From Ulota crispa (lineage: Eukaryota > Streptophyta > Bryopsida > Orthotrichales > Orthotrichaceae), in the NCBI GenBank assembly GCA_963920765.1, contig OY987250.1:310001-374000 (forward strand): 64,000 nt of DNA, in the 5' to 3' direction. The notes below the pieces were generated by a model. That model searched no databases, was not told where the DNA came from, and saw only the letters and a list, made by a program, of their open reading frames with translations. The translations under genes were made by a program, and so were the position numbers. Positions 12,871 to 24,681 of this stretch are shown in pieces. Each line of letters opens with the position of its first letter. Position 1 is the stretch's first letter.

Positions 12871-13480
12871 AAGGTAGAAATTTGATTGTTCTAATTTTTT
12901 TTTTTAAAGAAGTTACAAGCTTAAGTTAGCTACAACATACAATTTCAACGTCCTCCATACCTTATTTCAATTATTTTTGGTGAAAGCTGAATTGCAATGA
13001 TACCGGTAGTTTGATTAGTGTTCAATTACAAGATGACAATAGATGCAATTTCAGTATTTCAAAGTGTGTCTATGGCATCACTAAAGTTTTGGTACATAAA
13101 ACTATGCCGTTTGTGCAAACGGATATAGCAATGAATTTCAGATGTGAGGTGTTGAAAAGCATGACTCCAATTGGGTTCAAAATAGAGTCTAGTTTCAAGT
13201 GAGAGGTCTAGTAATCAATCTCTTCAATTTTGCAAAGTCACAAACAAATAAAATAAAATGTTCGTTCATAATGGAACTCGCAGAATTTGTGAGAATAAAA
13301 GGCCGCATTTCCAAGTTACTACATAAATAAGCATATAGCGTATTTGTTAAGCTTCTTGAGGGTGTAATGTGATACCGTTCTACTTGAAAATTTAGTTGTA
13401 TTAGGTCCTTTTCAAGCTACAAAATTCCATGTTGGAAAACCCACAAATTGTGTTTCAAAAGTCAGCCCAAGTTTTGGCAG
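12871..13480. other. AT-rich spacer
   Basis: No gene, RNA or repeat pair recognised. The longest frame is about 63 codons and resembles nothing I know. Confidence 0.5.
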
Positions 13481-13760
13481 CCATAACATTCAGTAGCCTG
13501 AAGAGAGGTTGCCTTTCCCTCTTTTCAGGTATCATCCACGAACTTCATCTTGACAAAAAAAAAAAAAAAGTTTTAAAAAAAAAAAAAAAAATTTCTGACA
13601 AGTCTAGCCCCCTCAACGTGTGTGCACTAAACTAAGCCTCCCTTTCATAAGCTCTGAAAAATTCAGCCAAGTGTCCCCATAGTTAAAGAAGGGTGTGGAA
13701 TATTCCACACCATTGTCTTGGAGGGAGGGTAGCTTTTACTAGTGTTACTGAATGTTGTGA
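13481..13760. mobile_element. MITE with CATAACATTCAGTA ends, copy 1
   Basis: Inverted ends CCATAACATTCAGTAGC and GTTACTGAATGTTGTG bound about 280 bp. A second copy in opposite orientation is at 23109-23436. Inside are two long A-tracts (13555-13591) and a perfect 20-bp palindrome, GGTGTGGAATATTCCACACC, at 13692-13711. The 68-codon frame crossing the A-tracts is not credible as a gene. Confidence 0.7.
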
Positions 13761-15218
13761 CAAAAAGTGTCATGGGAAAATGGTTACATATTAATAAGCT
13801 CATACTAGAATTTTATCGTTTTTGAAGTTCAAGTTTGTTAATGTTCTTTCTGAATTTGGTCTTATTTTTTGTTTTTTTGTTGATTCATGTAGAAATAATA
13901 TTTTAGAGGCTTAGTTTAGATACGTAAGTTTGGGTGCTTCGACAAGCACTAACTATATTCATTCTATCTGTAAATGTTAGCTATAAAATCTTCTATGAAA
14001 ACCCTCAAAGAACTTGCAAGCAAACTTTTAGCAAAATTTAATAGAATTCAATGCTTTAGTGGTGAATAATGATGGAAAACATACATTAGCAAAATATTGA
14101 ACCCTTCACAAGGTCCTTAAGAATTGATACTCTTAACATTTATTGAGCCTAGGCCGGGTACATTAGAAGCATGTGAGAATTTGTGTGAAGTGTCTCTACC
14201 TTGTATGACTTTCCTATTGTACATCACAAAAATTATGAATAGAAAATGACAATCTAGTACTATGTCACAATTTTTTAATTATTCTCCGACTATTGTACAC
14301 AATCATAACTAAATGTTACCCTCACAAGTACTCGGTTGAAGAATTTAATATAGACAAAAAGAAACATGGTAATATGTGCATGTAATTGTGACACCCAATG
14401 AAAATTGGGCATGCCAATGTTAGCCATGATTGTACCCAAAGGCATATTAGGGTGTAAGAAATTTTTGTTATCCCAAAATACAAATAAAACAATTAAGGAG
14501 ACCCCTTGAAAAAGGTTCTTAGGGACCTTGTGGAGGGCTCAAATTTTTCCAAAGGCTTTGAAAAAACCAAATGGAGTTGGATATAAAAGTTTATGTACAG
14601 ATGGAGCCATCTTCTTTGCATTGACATTTTTTGGAAATTTGTTGAATACTCTTTACAGAATCAATTTGGACAGGTGAAACAAACAAACAAAAAACACTTT
14701 AACTTTTTGTTTTCAATAACTGTAAGATTAAAATTTTAGGTAGTTTTGTATTGGATATGACATCGTCGTAATGAGAGAAACAGCACAATTGACTTGCAGC
14801 TTTGCAAAGGAGTTTCACACTGAAATGCTCATTGCCTAACATCTTAGTGTGTTTTCTAGAGATTGTACATCTAGATTTTTCAAAGAAGATTATATTGAAA
14901 ATTTAGATGAAATCCACTTTGTTTTTAACATGGGTTTTCAGCATACATCTGGATTTAAAGGTGATACCAGTATGAAATATGCAAACATGATTTGGAGGGG
15001 GGGAGACAATGACAGTGGTTGTTGGAATCACTAGTGGAGAAAGGGCAAAGATTGCAAAAAATGATAACTTTTATCAACATTTATAGTAGTTATTTCTTTC
15101 AGGGTCTTCAAGACAACGCTCCAAGTGTTTATTTTAGGTCATATCCAAAAGTTGAGTGTAAATGAACTTTTTTTATTTCAACAAATCACATGTATTTCAA
15201 GCTAGTAAGCATGTACAT
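13761..15218. other. AT-rich spacer
   Basis: No recognisable gene. A 61-codon frame at 14849-15034 has no known relative. No structured repeat found apart from general A/T runs. Confidence 0.5.
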
Positions 15219-15993
15219 TTTGACCCTTAAAGGACCAACCAACCATAGGATATAGTATGTACGTTGTTGTATAATTGGCATTTGCTACCAATGAAAAGTT
15301 TTAATTTGAGATTTTGTCTAGCTCACTAGAATTGTATTGATGTATATTCCAACTTTTTTGTTGATCTCAAATGTAGTAAAGGTGTGGATGCATTCCAAAT
15401 ACAAGAAAAACACATAACACCATATTTGTTATAATGAGAGAATGGGGATCTCTCAAAATAAACATGTTTAGATTTTGACCAGAATCACCAATTTCCATCC
15501 AAAATCACCAATTTCCATCCAAAATCACCAATTTTCATTAAAATGAAAGTTTTTTGAGCTGAATTGACATGAAACCTTTCAATTTTAGGTCAAATAGCTC
15601 AAATTGACCTAAAACCTTTTGTTGAATTGACCTAAATTTTTTTTTTGTATTTCGGGTAAATTACCTCTCATTTCACTAAAAAACTCTCATTATAACAAAT
15701 ATGGTGTTGCATTGTATTGTATTGCTTACGGCGGTCAATTGGTCCTTTAACCCTTAAAGGACCGCTCTACATATTGCATAGTATATACGTTGCTGTATAA
15801 CTGACAATTGCTACCAATAAAAAGTTTTGATTTGAGATCTTAACTAGCTCACTAAAACCGCATTGATCTATATTCTAACTTCTATGTTGATCTCAAATGT
15901 AATAAAGGTGTGAATGCATTCCAAATACAAGAAAATACCAAATTCTATATTGGCCGCAAAGGGCTCCTCAATCCTTTGAGAGTTAAGGGTTAA
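15219..15993. mobile_element. Two TTAA-bounded elements in tandem, the first carrying a nested MITE
   Basis: A roughly 170-bp text appears twice in the same orientation, at about 15220-15415 and 15751-15950. Each starts CCCTTAAAGGACC. The second copy is complete: TTAA (15747-15750), body, then ...AGTTAAGGG and TTAA (15990-15993). The first copy starts after a TTGA-like site near 15220 and ends GGTCCTTTAA exactly where the second begins, as if its own end had been trimmed or shared. The first copy is split by the element at 15416-15708. Confidence 0.65.
15416..15708. mobile_element. MITE with 25-bp perfect inverted ends, nested in the first TTAA copy
   Basis: The ends start AACACCATATTTGTTATAAT and continue GAGAG. 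The right end is the exact inverse, finishing at 15708. Inside, the text CACCAATTTCCATCCAAAAT is repeated in tandem at about 15487-15530. The 293-bp element has no coding capacity and interrupts sequence that is continuous in the neighbouring copy. Confidence 0.75.
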
Positions 15994-16379
15994 ACATGCT
16001 TGGATTAATAATTATTGCAGTGCACATAACTTTTTTAAAACCTTAGTGAAATCCCTTGTTAAAAAAACACATGACAGTAGCTTATCTTCTACCTTGCACA
16101 ACACATTTGTATCAACCTACAATTTATTTCATGTCCTTAAATATTAGTGGAGACTGGCATTTAATCAACTGTGTTTCCATTTTTTAAATATCATTTGTAA
16201 ACATCATGGTCACTATGAAAGTTCTTTTTATGTTGCCAACCCTTTCCAATTGAACGAAATTTTTGTTATTGTAAAGAGTAATATTTATAATTGTATGCTT
16301 AAGCTTTTTGTTCTTCAATAGAGTGTCAAATTGTTTTGAAATTGGATTTCAATTATTATTGCATTTTGCAACATGGGCC
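15994..16379. other. AT-rich spacer
   Basis: Nothing recognised between two TTAA-bounded elements. Confidence 0.5.
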
Positions 16380-17011
16380 TTAACCCCTAAATGTTTGAGC
16401 CCTTTTTTGAGCTTCTAGGAATTTGTCCTAACTTGAACAAAAAGTCAACATTTCAATAAGTTTTCTTGAGTTTTTTTGAATTGTAACTGTATAAATTCAA
16501 ACTAGATATGTTAGAGGTTACATAGGAAATTAAAACACAACAATGTCACTTATGGATTGAAAGATTATAATGTTTGATCATGAGGGTGTTAAAATTGCAT
16601 ATATGACTTATAGTCTTTCAATCCTCTTTTCACATGTTGGATTTAAAAATTTGAACACCAAAAAAACATAATGATAAAGAAGGCAACTCCAATCACTTTA
16701 CCACTTTCCAAAATCTCTTCTAAGTTTTTTTAAATGCATTTCCAATGTAAAATTTTCTCCAAGATCTAGTGTATTTGAGGCTCATTTCCAAGAGCTCTCA
16801 ACACTATGGAAAGTCAAGATCCTTGTACAAAATCTTGAATAAAAAAATCATAATCAATCATTTTCAAAATCAGATTTTTGATGCTAAAACTAGACTTCAA
16901 GAAGAACATTACAAAAATATAAATTACTAAAAATAGAAACTTAGTTAGATTTGATGAACTTCAAACTATTATCAACACCAAATTTTGGTGCTTCAAACAT
17001 TTAGGGGTTAA
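16380..17011 (+). mobile_element. TTAA-bounded non-autonomous element, copy C (piggyBac-like)
   Basis: TTAA at 16380-16383 and 17008-17011 bound a 624-bp body starting CCCCTAAATG and ending CATTTAGGGG. It follows the sequence of copy A closely, including the near-terminal palindrome CACCAAATTTTGGTG. DNA outside the two TTAA sites differs from the flanks of copies A and H. No transposase frame. Confidence 0.8.
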
Positions 17012-17134
17012 TGAACATTTGAAAATGAAAAAGATATATGATCATGTTTATTAAAATGAAACATCTCAAATTGCCAAAATTGTAACCCCTTCTACTTTGA
17101 ACTTTGATGCTCGACTTTGATGATCTTTTCTCAA

Positions 17135-17383
17135 TCACAGGGAGCATATATAAATCCCTCGTGATGCTCATGGGGAAATTACAATGGTTCCTGTGTGAGG
17201 TTCAGCTTTTCCTTGTGTAAATCCTCCCTTACTCTCAACTTCTTTGGTGTTGAATCTTCTGTATTTCAACACGGAAAAAGCTGAGACTAAGAGAAGATTT
17301 ACACAAGAAAAAGTTGAACCTCACAGACGAACCACTATAATTCCCCCATGAGCATCATGGGGATTTATATATGCTCCATGTGA
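17135..17383. mobile_element. Fold-back element with long inverted arms
   Basis: The left text (GGAGCATATATAAATCCC at 17141, then ATGCTCATGGGG) returns inverted on the right (CATGAGCATCATGGGG, then GATTTATATATGCTCC ending 17377). Inner arms also pair: the GTGTGAGGTTCAGCTTTT region with AAAAGTTGAACCTCACAG. The arms are about 100 bp with several mismatches around a short centre. No coding potential. Confidence 0.75.
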
Positions 17384-19905
17384 ATTACAATGTCAATTAC
17401 TTTTGTGGCTAAGTCCATCAATTTTGTCAAATTTCTCTTAATTTTACAAGCTGATTTGATTGGTTTGCATATTCAAATGTGATCGACTTCTGAATTTCGA
17501 TATAATTAAGTTATATTCAAAATGTGATTATCTTGGATGTAGGGATTTATTTGAAACTTTAATTGATCTCTTAAAATTTTTGTTAACTTCTCCAATGCAT
17601 TTAACTCACGTGTTTGGAGCTCCAAATGGTGTGCTATGATCAACAAAATCATGGTAGAAGTCATAGCATTTGAGATGATGTTTAGACGTTGTACCTCCAG
17701 TATAATGAATTTACTTAAATCAATATGAATTATTTTATTATTCCACGTGTTATAGATGTATAAGACACAAGACAAAAGAATTTTCTTTTCATGAGTCAAA
17801 GGTAGAACTCCAGACAAGATAAAGAGGTGTATACCAAGCTGAAGTTCACAAAGTCAGAAGAGTTCAAGAACAATATTAGAAGAGTGAGCTAGAAAAAAGA
17901 GATGTGTTGTTGGGATTGAGGATCCCCTCCTTGACTCCTACTTTTAAGATAGAAAATTTCTAGCAACTTCTAATAACTCAAAGAGCTTTTGAAGATTCTA
18001 GCTTCTTTTGCAAGCCACATTTATTTGGAAAGATTCTCAATAAGCCTTACAAGAAGCTTTCATCTATCTGCAACTTGTTTCCTAAACATCTTCTACATTT
18101 TTTAGAAGGTTCTACAAATTTCTTTAAGCTTTTATTATATGTTTGAGACAACTCCTTGCAATATCATCTATTTCTTAAATTGGTTTAAGTTAGCATTATT
18201 AATGTAAGTTGCAATAATTGGAATTATATGCGTAATAAAATATTTTTTTCTTTTTTCTCTTTTCTTTTTGGAAGTAGCTAAGGCCTGATGGCCGAGGTGA
18301 AATGACCCCTCATTGCCTTTTTTTTGGATGAATGAGGTTGGGAGCTTGGTCAACTGCTTTATGAGTTTGTGAGAATAGGGTGAAAAAGCTTTATTTTTCA
18401 AATTTCAAATATCATGAGAATTTGAAAATTTACTATCAAGAGATCGAATTTGGGAATTTCAACTTCACATTTGGATTTAAGAACCTTGATTTAGCCTTGA
18501 GCCTCGGAGGAGGATATGAATGAATTACGTCAAAATTGGAGGTAAAATATTACTCGAGACAAATTCTTACTTTTACCATTTTTCTGTAAAATTGTGGACC
18601 TTTTCCACCCTGTCTTTAAAACATGGATGTGTAGAGCCCAAGACCCCATTCATCCTAGTCGGGACCAATCAGGGGTCAATTCAGTAAGGGCTGAAAGTCC
18701 TCAAGTTTTTTTTTAACGTTTCTTTACTACGCAATTGATGTAAAAATAAGCTTGCCGGACCCTTTCAAGTACAAATATATATATATAGTAGTTAATATTA
18801 CAACGACAATACTTGAATTTACGTAAATTTCAAGAATGCCATAATTGATAAAGCATTATAGCATCTTAGAAAACTCAATAAGGTAAACAAAAAATAGAAT
18901 TTACTATCACAATAAGTTGCAGATACAAAACAAAAAAGTTCCAAACAAAAACTTGAAGTTCTCTAGGAATCTAGAAATTACCCTTACTGTAATTTGACTT
19001 GGGTGAAAAAAAAGTGATGAGACTGAGTTTGTGCAACTATTTATACATTTGAATTGTTTGTGTATGATGACCAATAGCGTAATTGAAACCTCAAATTGCG
19101 TGTTTATAGGAACTTAGGAATAAGCTATGTACATAATCTCTTTAAATTGTTACTACTCAAAAAGTAAAAAAAGCAATGGACAACATGGTTCTTTTGCAAA
19201 AATGATATTTTCTTAATAACTTATTAGGCAATTTCACACTAAATTACAAATAACTTTTTTTGGATGGATGTCCAAGTGTAAATCTACTATTTTGCAGTAG
19301 ATAAATTCAATAATTGTTCAGAAATCTCAAAACAAGATTAGTATGTTTTGGATAGTTTTCATATTTATGTGTTAAAGAATGACAATTTGCTATATTCCAC
19401 ATGCGTCATTGAAATGATCACAAATGTAAGTAGTTTGATTGTAATATTGAAAGTTGCAACTCTCATTGCTTAAAAACTTGAAATGAAAATCTTTTCTCAC
19501 TCCTTCATTTTCCCATCCTGCCAAGCAAGTAGTTACATATGAAGGGCCTTCATACCAATATGGCAATAAGGTAGGATCTCCCATAAGTGTCAGTGTCCTC
19601 ATAACCGTCACTTCTAAAATTTTGAAAAATCTGTGGAAGTGGATAGATGTAATGACAAGAATGTACAACATGTGAACATGAATTCTTAAAAGTGGTTATG
19701 GGTGCAATGGCAGTTTGCTCTTTAAAAATTCGTAACTTATTCTCACACTATCCAAATAATACATTTGAAAAAACAAACTCATTTTTTTTCAGTTCCTAAT
19801 AGGATCTTATAATTTGCTAGTTGCTTATTAATAGTCATCATGTTCAAAACCCTTAGTTTGATGTTTATGGGTGCTCCTACCTTAAGCTTAACCAAAGCCA
19901 TGAAC
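17384..19905. other. AT-rich spacer
   Basis: No recognised gene. Frames of 77 to 103 codons on the minus strand (17506-17817, 18168-18401, 19390-19671) were read and match nothing I know. A short TA microsatellite lies near 18774-18787. Confidence 0.5.
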
Positions 19906-20136
19906 TTAACTCCTAAAGGGCCCTTGGGCTCTAGAGATACGGTACCAAATATGGTTGCAACCAATATTTAGAAGTTTGAATCAGCTAAAAATTAAGTGTT
20001 ACAACCTTACATATTGAAGGGTTGTATGATGGTGGGTGCATAATTTTTATGAAAAGCCCTCAAAGCAGTTCAAATACGTCTGTATATATGGTCGTATATA
20101 CAGCTGCAAAGGGCTTTTAGGCCGTTTAGGGGTTAA
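19906..20136. mobile_element. Short TTAA-bounded element, copy D
   Basis: TTAA at 19906-19909 is followed by CTCCTAAAGGGCCC. The right end reads GGGCTTTTAGGCCGTTTAGGGG before TTAA at 20133-20136. The terminal inverted repeats are imperfect and the element is about 223 bp between the TTAA sites. Near the right end is a small palindromic region with GTATATATGGTCGTATATAC. Confidence 0.55.
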
Positions 20137-20306
20137 GCGGATTTTTAAAGATGAAACCTTGTTTGTCTTAAAGGTAATTAATTCTGAAAAGAAAAGACAA
20201 AATCTTAAGAATCTCTTATTGCATTTTCAAGCAATCAAACCAACCCGTTGGTTGATATAAAACTTTTCATAGTAGTTACAGTTTTATTTTCTTGTACTAC
20301 AATAAT

Positions 20307-20570
20307 CACAATATTTGTTAATTTGGGAAAAACAGAGGTACCATTTTGTACTCCACCTCAAGCCCAAAAAGTTACTTTAAACCAAATTCAAAGGTATCAG
20401 ATTCAAAATGAGCCACTAAGATTTTTTCCCTTGGAAATCCCTCCTCTCAAGTGAGGCACGTGTACAAAAAAAAACGCTAAGCTTAGTTTGAGGTGATCAC
20501 CTCAAACTTCTTGACTTGCTTCCTGAAAGTCCCAAAATATACCGTTTTTCCCAAGTTAACAAATATCGCA
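20307..20570. mobile_element. MITE with ATATTTGTTAATTTGGG ends, copy 1 of 3
   Basis: Inverted ends: ATATTTGTTAATTTGGGAAA near 20311 and TTCCCAAGTTAACAAATAT ending near 20566. The interior shares the text GGTATCAGATTCA and CACTAAGATTTTTTCCCTTG with the copies at 60404-60673 (inverted) and 63389-63627. No coding capacity. Confidence 0.75.
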
Positions 20571-21327
20571 TTAATTTCATTTATTTAATTTATTGTTTAA
20601 ACTTATTTTAACAGCTCTTTGTATACAAAGTTTATACAAAGTAGTTTCATTACCTCAATATGTGAGAATCTATGGTTTTGATTTCATTATGAAATTTTAT
20701 GGTTTGTAGTCAAGTAAAGCTATTAATTTTACAGAATAATTAGACATGAGTATTTCTAATTTTTTTGCAAATATGCTAATAAACACTAGGAGAAAATAGG
20801 CCCAAAACCAATGGTCCTAAGCAGCACAATATGCCTTGATTAACAAAAAAAAATTGTTCAAAATATCCAAATCAAGGCATCCTACTCAACACGTATCGTG
20901 TTGATTTGGGTCCCATTTTCTCATAGTGAAACAATGGTAATATAATCTTTATCTCATGCAACCACATTTATGGTCAATTGTCATGCATGAGTTGTGTTTT
21001 GAATCTATGGCTATAATTGGCATGAAAATACAAGATAAGAGTGCATGACATGATTGTGCAATGTTGACTACTTTTGGCAATCTTCAATATAAAAAGTTAT
21101 GATTTTTTGTTTATATGAAGAAGACAAAATGCTACAAGTGAATGAAACAACTTGCAAATTGCTAAAAGCAAATTAAATGTTTTAGAAGATTGTTGAAAAT
21201 TTATAGTAGAATGCAAGAGGTTTTGAGAGGTTATAGAATTTTTTAAAAGTATTTAAATGATTATGACTGACTCTAAAAGATCATAGAAAATTTAAAAGAT
21301 CTAGAGATTCTAACATGAATTTCAAAC
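20571..21327. other. AT-rich spacer
   Basis: No gene or recognisable element. Near 20822-20900 there is a weak inverted pair (ATGCCTTGATT / AATCAAGGCAT). Confidence 0.45.
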
Positions 21328-21426
21328 AATGTGGAGTTCTACTTTGTATATGGAGTGTATACAAGAGTGTATACGGATCAATTCAAAGTCTTGATACACT
21401 CCATGTATATCATACAACTCCACATT
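21328..21426. repeat. Imperfect hairpin, about 100 bp
   Basis: AATGTGGAGTT at the left pairs with AACTCCACATT at the right. Further in, TATATGGAGTGTAT pairs with ATACACTCCATGTATA. The core TATATGGAGTGTAT is also the core of the hairpin at 52668-52795, so the two may be related. Confidence 0.6.
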
Positions 21427-21510
21427 AATCAAAATCCATATTTTATGCCTACTTCTACAACCTCTAAAGCACAATGTGTATGTATTGTCTTATATGCTTA
21501 AGTTATCAAT

Positions 21511-21930
21511 AAATTTATGAAATTGCTAAAGCCACACCCAAAATTGCTAATGCCACACCCCAAGGTGTGCTTTGAGAATGAAATGGGAGAATTCAATGAT
21601 GGTTTTTTTGATTTGGATCAAAAGGTTTGTTTGATCTCTCTCATTATAAGTCTATATTCAAGAAAATTGGAGGAACTTAAATGTGAAACTAAAAGTACAG
21701 GATTTTTGAATTACTTAAAGCAAAAATACATCAAAAATTAGCAATGGTGCAAAAAAGGTTCAATTTTTTGAATTTACTCTTCTTTCTTTCAAGGAGGTGG
21801 TACTTGCCATGATTAAATGAATGATGGACCACTTGGGATACAAAAAAGTAGCATTAGATCCTTGAATTACATGTTCACAGGGGCGTGATTTTAGCAATTT
21901 TGGGTGTGGTTTTAGCAATTCCCTAAATTA
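21511..21930. mobile_element. Inverted-repeat element with CACACCCAAAATTGCTAA ends, copy 1
   Basis: The left end reads GAAATTGCTAAAGCCACACC and the right end is the near inverse, finishing CAATTCCCTAAATT. The same ends and interior text (GGATCAAA..GTTTG, TATCAAAAATTAG) are found at 43826-44237. About 420 bp. The 74-codon frame inside (21517-21741) is broken in the other copy, so I do not treat it as a gene. Confidence 0.7.
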
Positions 21931-23108
21931 ATTGCTAGTAAGTTTAGTTTAACTACTACAAAAGAGCTCTATTGTGTTCTTTGTAATTTCAAAGTTACTT
22001 TACATACTATTTTATTACTTGACTTATATTTAACTTGATACCATGTTTTTTATAATCATTTTCATGCATGATGATATACATTCTAAGGAAATACAATGGA
22101 CATTGGTGCTGTTCATTTTCACATTGTAAATTACTTGATAATCAAAGCATTTAAGAAGTATGTCCAACTCATGAATTGCAACTTTAAGCCATTTTTGTTA
22201 ACTTTTAGCGCAGAGTTTGAATAACCATTAAAAGATCATTTGAAGTTTCCAATTGTATAGTTACAAAGCCAAAGTTATTTGCAACTTTAAAGACATCACA
22301 TTTGTTTTCTAAGATTATCTCAATGAATTCAAAATGTATTATGCATGGGTATTTACTGGAATTAATAATCACTAAAGTAGTGTTTGGCAAAAATCTAGAT
22401 TCCATGTCCAACAGCATTTACAATAAAAAAAACTGTGACCTTAAAATTGATTTTGTACAAAATGCTTTCATAATACAATTTTATTAAACCAAGAAACAAA
22501 CATTAGCATTTATGAAGCATGATTATTTGATTTTAAACCAATGTTATGCACTTTTCATTATAAGCCACATTCAATTTTTTTGTTTGGCACTCAATTGTGC
22601 ATTTGTTTGCTTGTAATCACCAAGGTAGTTCTATACATAAACACTGATGTTTTTTCATCTTGGTAGAAGGTTAGTTGTGATCTCAATGGCAATGATGAAA
22701 ATTTGCTTCTTCCCTGTTCCATGCGTGGCCGTATGAATAAAACTTTTTTTCCGCCATCATCAAGCATTCATCAAAATGCACAAGTAAAAACAAGAGCAAT
22801 GTGCATTAGAAAATAATATTTGTATGTTTTTCTTAGCATATAGAGGTTACTGTATGTTATAATAGGGGGTTTCAATTTTTGACAGATTTTGTTTATATTG
22901 GTTATAAATTCCTCCTTTCATGATTGCTTATATCGTGCACCACACAAATGCCTATAAGATTTGGCAAAACAATCACCTTCCAAACTTATTTATATGGTTC
23001 CATTTGATTTTCTGAGAAAAGTTTTCTTTGGCCCATGTCATCTACCCAAGTCAACTACTTGTCAATCCAAATAACAGTAGGATTTGAAACTCCATGAAGA
23101 AGAGACCT
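21931..23108. other. AT-rich spacer
   Basis: No gene recognised on either strand; frames do not exceed about 70 codons. Confidence 0.5.
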
Positions 23109-23436
23109 CCATAACATTCAGTACCACGATTGTGAGCTGCCTTGGAGGGTGTGGAATATTCCATACCATTTCATCCATATGATGGAATGGTTGGATGAAA
23201 TGGTGTGGAATATTTCACATTCATCTTTAGCTATGGAGACATTTGGCTAGATTTGTCAGAGAGTTTATGAAAGAGAGGCTCAATTCAATGCACATACGTC
23301 AATGTGGGGGGCCCAGCCATGTCAAGAAAGAAAAAAAGATTTTTTTTTTTTTTTTTTCTTTGTCAAAATGAAGTTCATGGATGATACCTGAAGAGAGGGA
23401 AATGCAGCCTCTCTTCAGGCTACTGAATATTATGTC
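23109..23436. mobile_element. MITE with CATAACATTCAGTA ends, copy 2 (inverted)
   Basis: Left CCATAACATTCAGTA, right TACTGAATATTATG. The interior matches copy 1 (13481-13760) in reverse, including the CTTCAGG/CCTGAAGAG block and the long homopolymer. Where copy 1 has one perfect palindrome, this copy carries a longer nested inverted segment (GTGTGGAATATT ... AATGGTGTGGAATATT at 23152-23215). Confidence 0.7.
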
Positions 23437-23869
23437 AACCCCTTCCTTGATTGTCAATGCCCTGCTGTTCAAAAACAAATGTGCTCAAGACGTTGCAATA
23501 TTGTTTTGTTTTCTATTCTTCTTGGAAACAATCCTTTCTTGCCAAAATTTGGGCATATGTATTTGATATCCTTTTAATGGTTCATTTGGAATGATATACA
23601 AAGAGGGTTTCAATTATGAGATGTGATAAATACTTGGGTTGACAAGAGTTAACATAACCAAAATTTTGGAAACAAATGAGCAACTTTAAAAAATTGGCAG
23701 TGTCAAGTTTGAAACCCATGAAGAAGAGTAACTTATCTCAGAATATCTCATAGAGAGGGTACCAGAACATGTGCATGCATTGGTAGGTGGCAATGAGACA
23801 TTTTATTGTAGCTCTTGTTGAAATGGGAAACAATTGAGTTGTAAAAAACTGCAGTGCAGAAAGAAGAAA
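23437..23869. other. AT-rich spacer
   Basis: Nothing recognised. Confidence 0.45.
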
Positions 23870-24279
23870 GGAATTGATATGTGCACACCCCGCGGTTAAT
23901 ATATGCACAAGGGGGGGTAAATTTCAGGTATTTACCATCAACAAGCTGAATTTGGAAAGTTTGAATTTAGTTTTGGATTATGAGATCTTGATTTAGTTTA
24001 GAATAATAAAGGAGGTTATAATTGAACAATGTCCAATGAAAAAGTTCAGCTTTTTTTACAAACAAGGGTAAAAGTAATAATTTATCCCCTAGTTATGATT
24101 TTTCACTAGGCATTGTTCAATCATAACCTCCTTTGTGGTTGTAGACTAAATCAAGGTCTCTAAATCCAAATCTGAATTCAAAATTTCCAAATTCAGCTTA
24201 TTGATGGTAAATAACTAAAATTTACCCCCTCCCTCTCGACGTGCATACATCAACCCCAAGGTGTGCACATATCAATTCC
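23870..24279. mobile_element. MITE with GGAATTGATATGTGCACACC ends
   Basis: A perfect 20-bp inverted repeat closes the 410-bp element. The arms keep pairing inward for over 100 bases with interruptions (GGTAAATTTCAG..ATTTACCATCAA, GGAGGTTATAATTGAACAAT with its inverse at about 24113-24135). No coding capacity. The flanks are A-rich, so I could not fix a target duplication. Confidence 0.8.
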
Positions 24280-24681
24280 CAAAAAGAAGTGTAGTTGTAA
24301 TTGCAGCTCATGTGTTAGAGCATCATCAATGCGTACACTCAGAAATAGATGGGCTTGCATTTTTCTTGGTGAGGGCCACTTTAGCGAGAGGTTTAGGGAT
24401 TTCTAGGGCTCCAATTTCAACACTAGAACAGAAAAGTAGGACCTGGCCTTGTTAGAACCACCTCCTTGGGCAGCATATTTTCTCATTTCCCTGTGCCCTT
24501 GCTTGTTTCCTATTGCGCACCGCATTTGCTAATGGAGTGACACGTTGCTTGTGATTGTTTGCAATTTCTCAAAAAAAACTAGCAAGTACTCACATTCTTC
24601 TACTATTATGCTTGAATTTGTGAGGAGAGTTGGGTCAGCATTGAGAGGGTCCAAATTGCAAAAGCAACTGCATACTAGTAC
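24280..24681. other. Spacer
   Basis: No recognised gene; the 64-codon frame here overlaps the end of the preceding element. Confidence 0.45.

Noticed and set aside
19390..19671. 93-codon minus frame with a Cys-rich C-terminus
   Set aside because: No family recognised, no neighbouring exon or splice support, and AT-rich context; treated as chance.
21517..21741. 74-codon frame in the inverted-repeat element as a transposition protein
   Set aside because: The homologous stretch in the second copy is broken, and the translation has no transposase motif.
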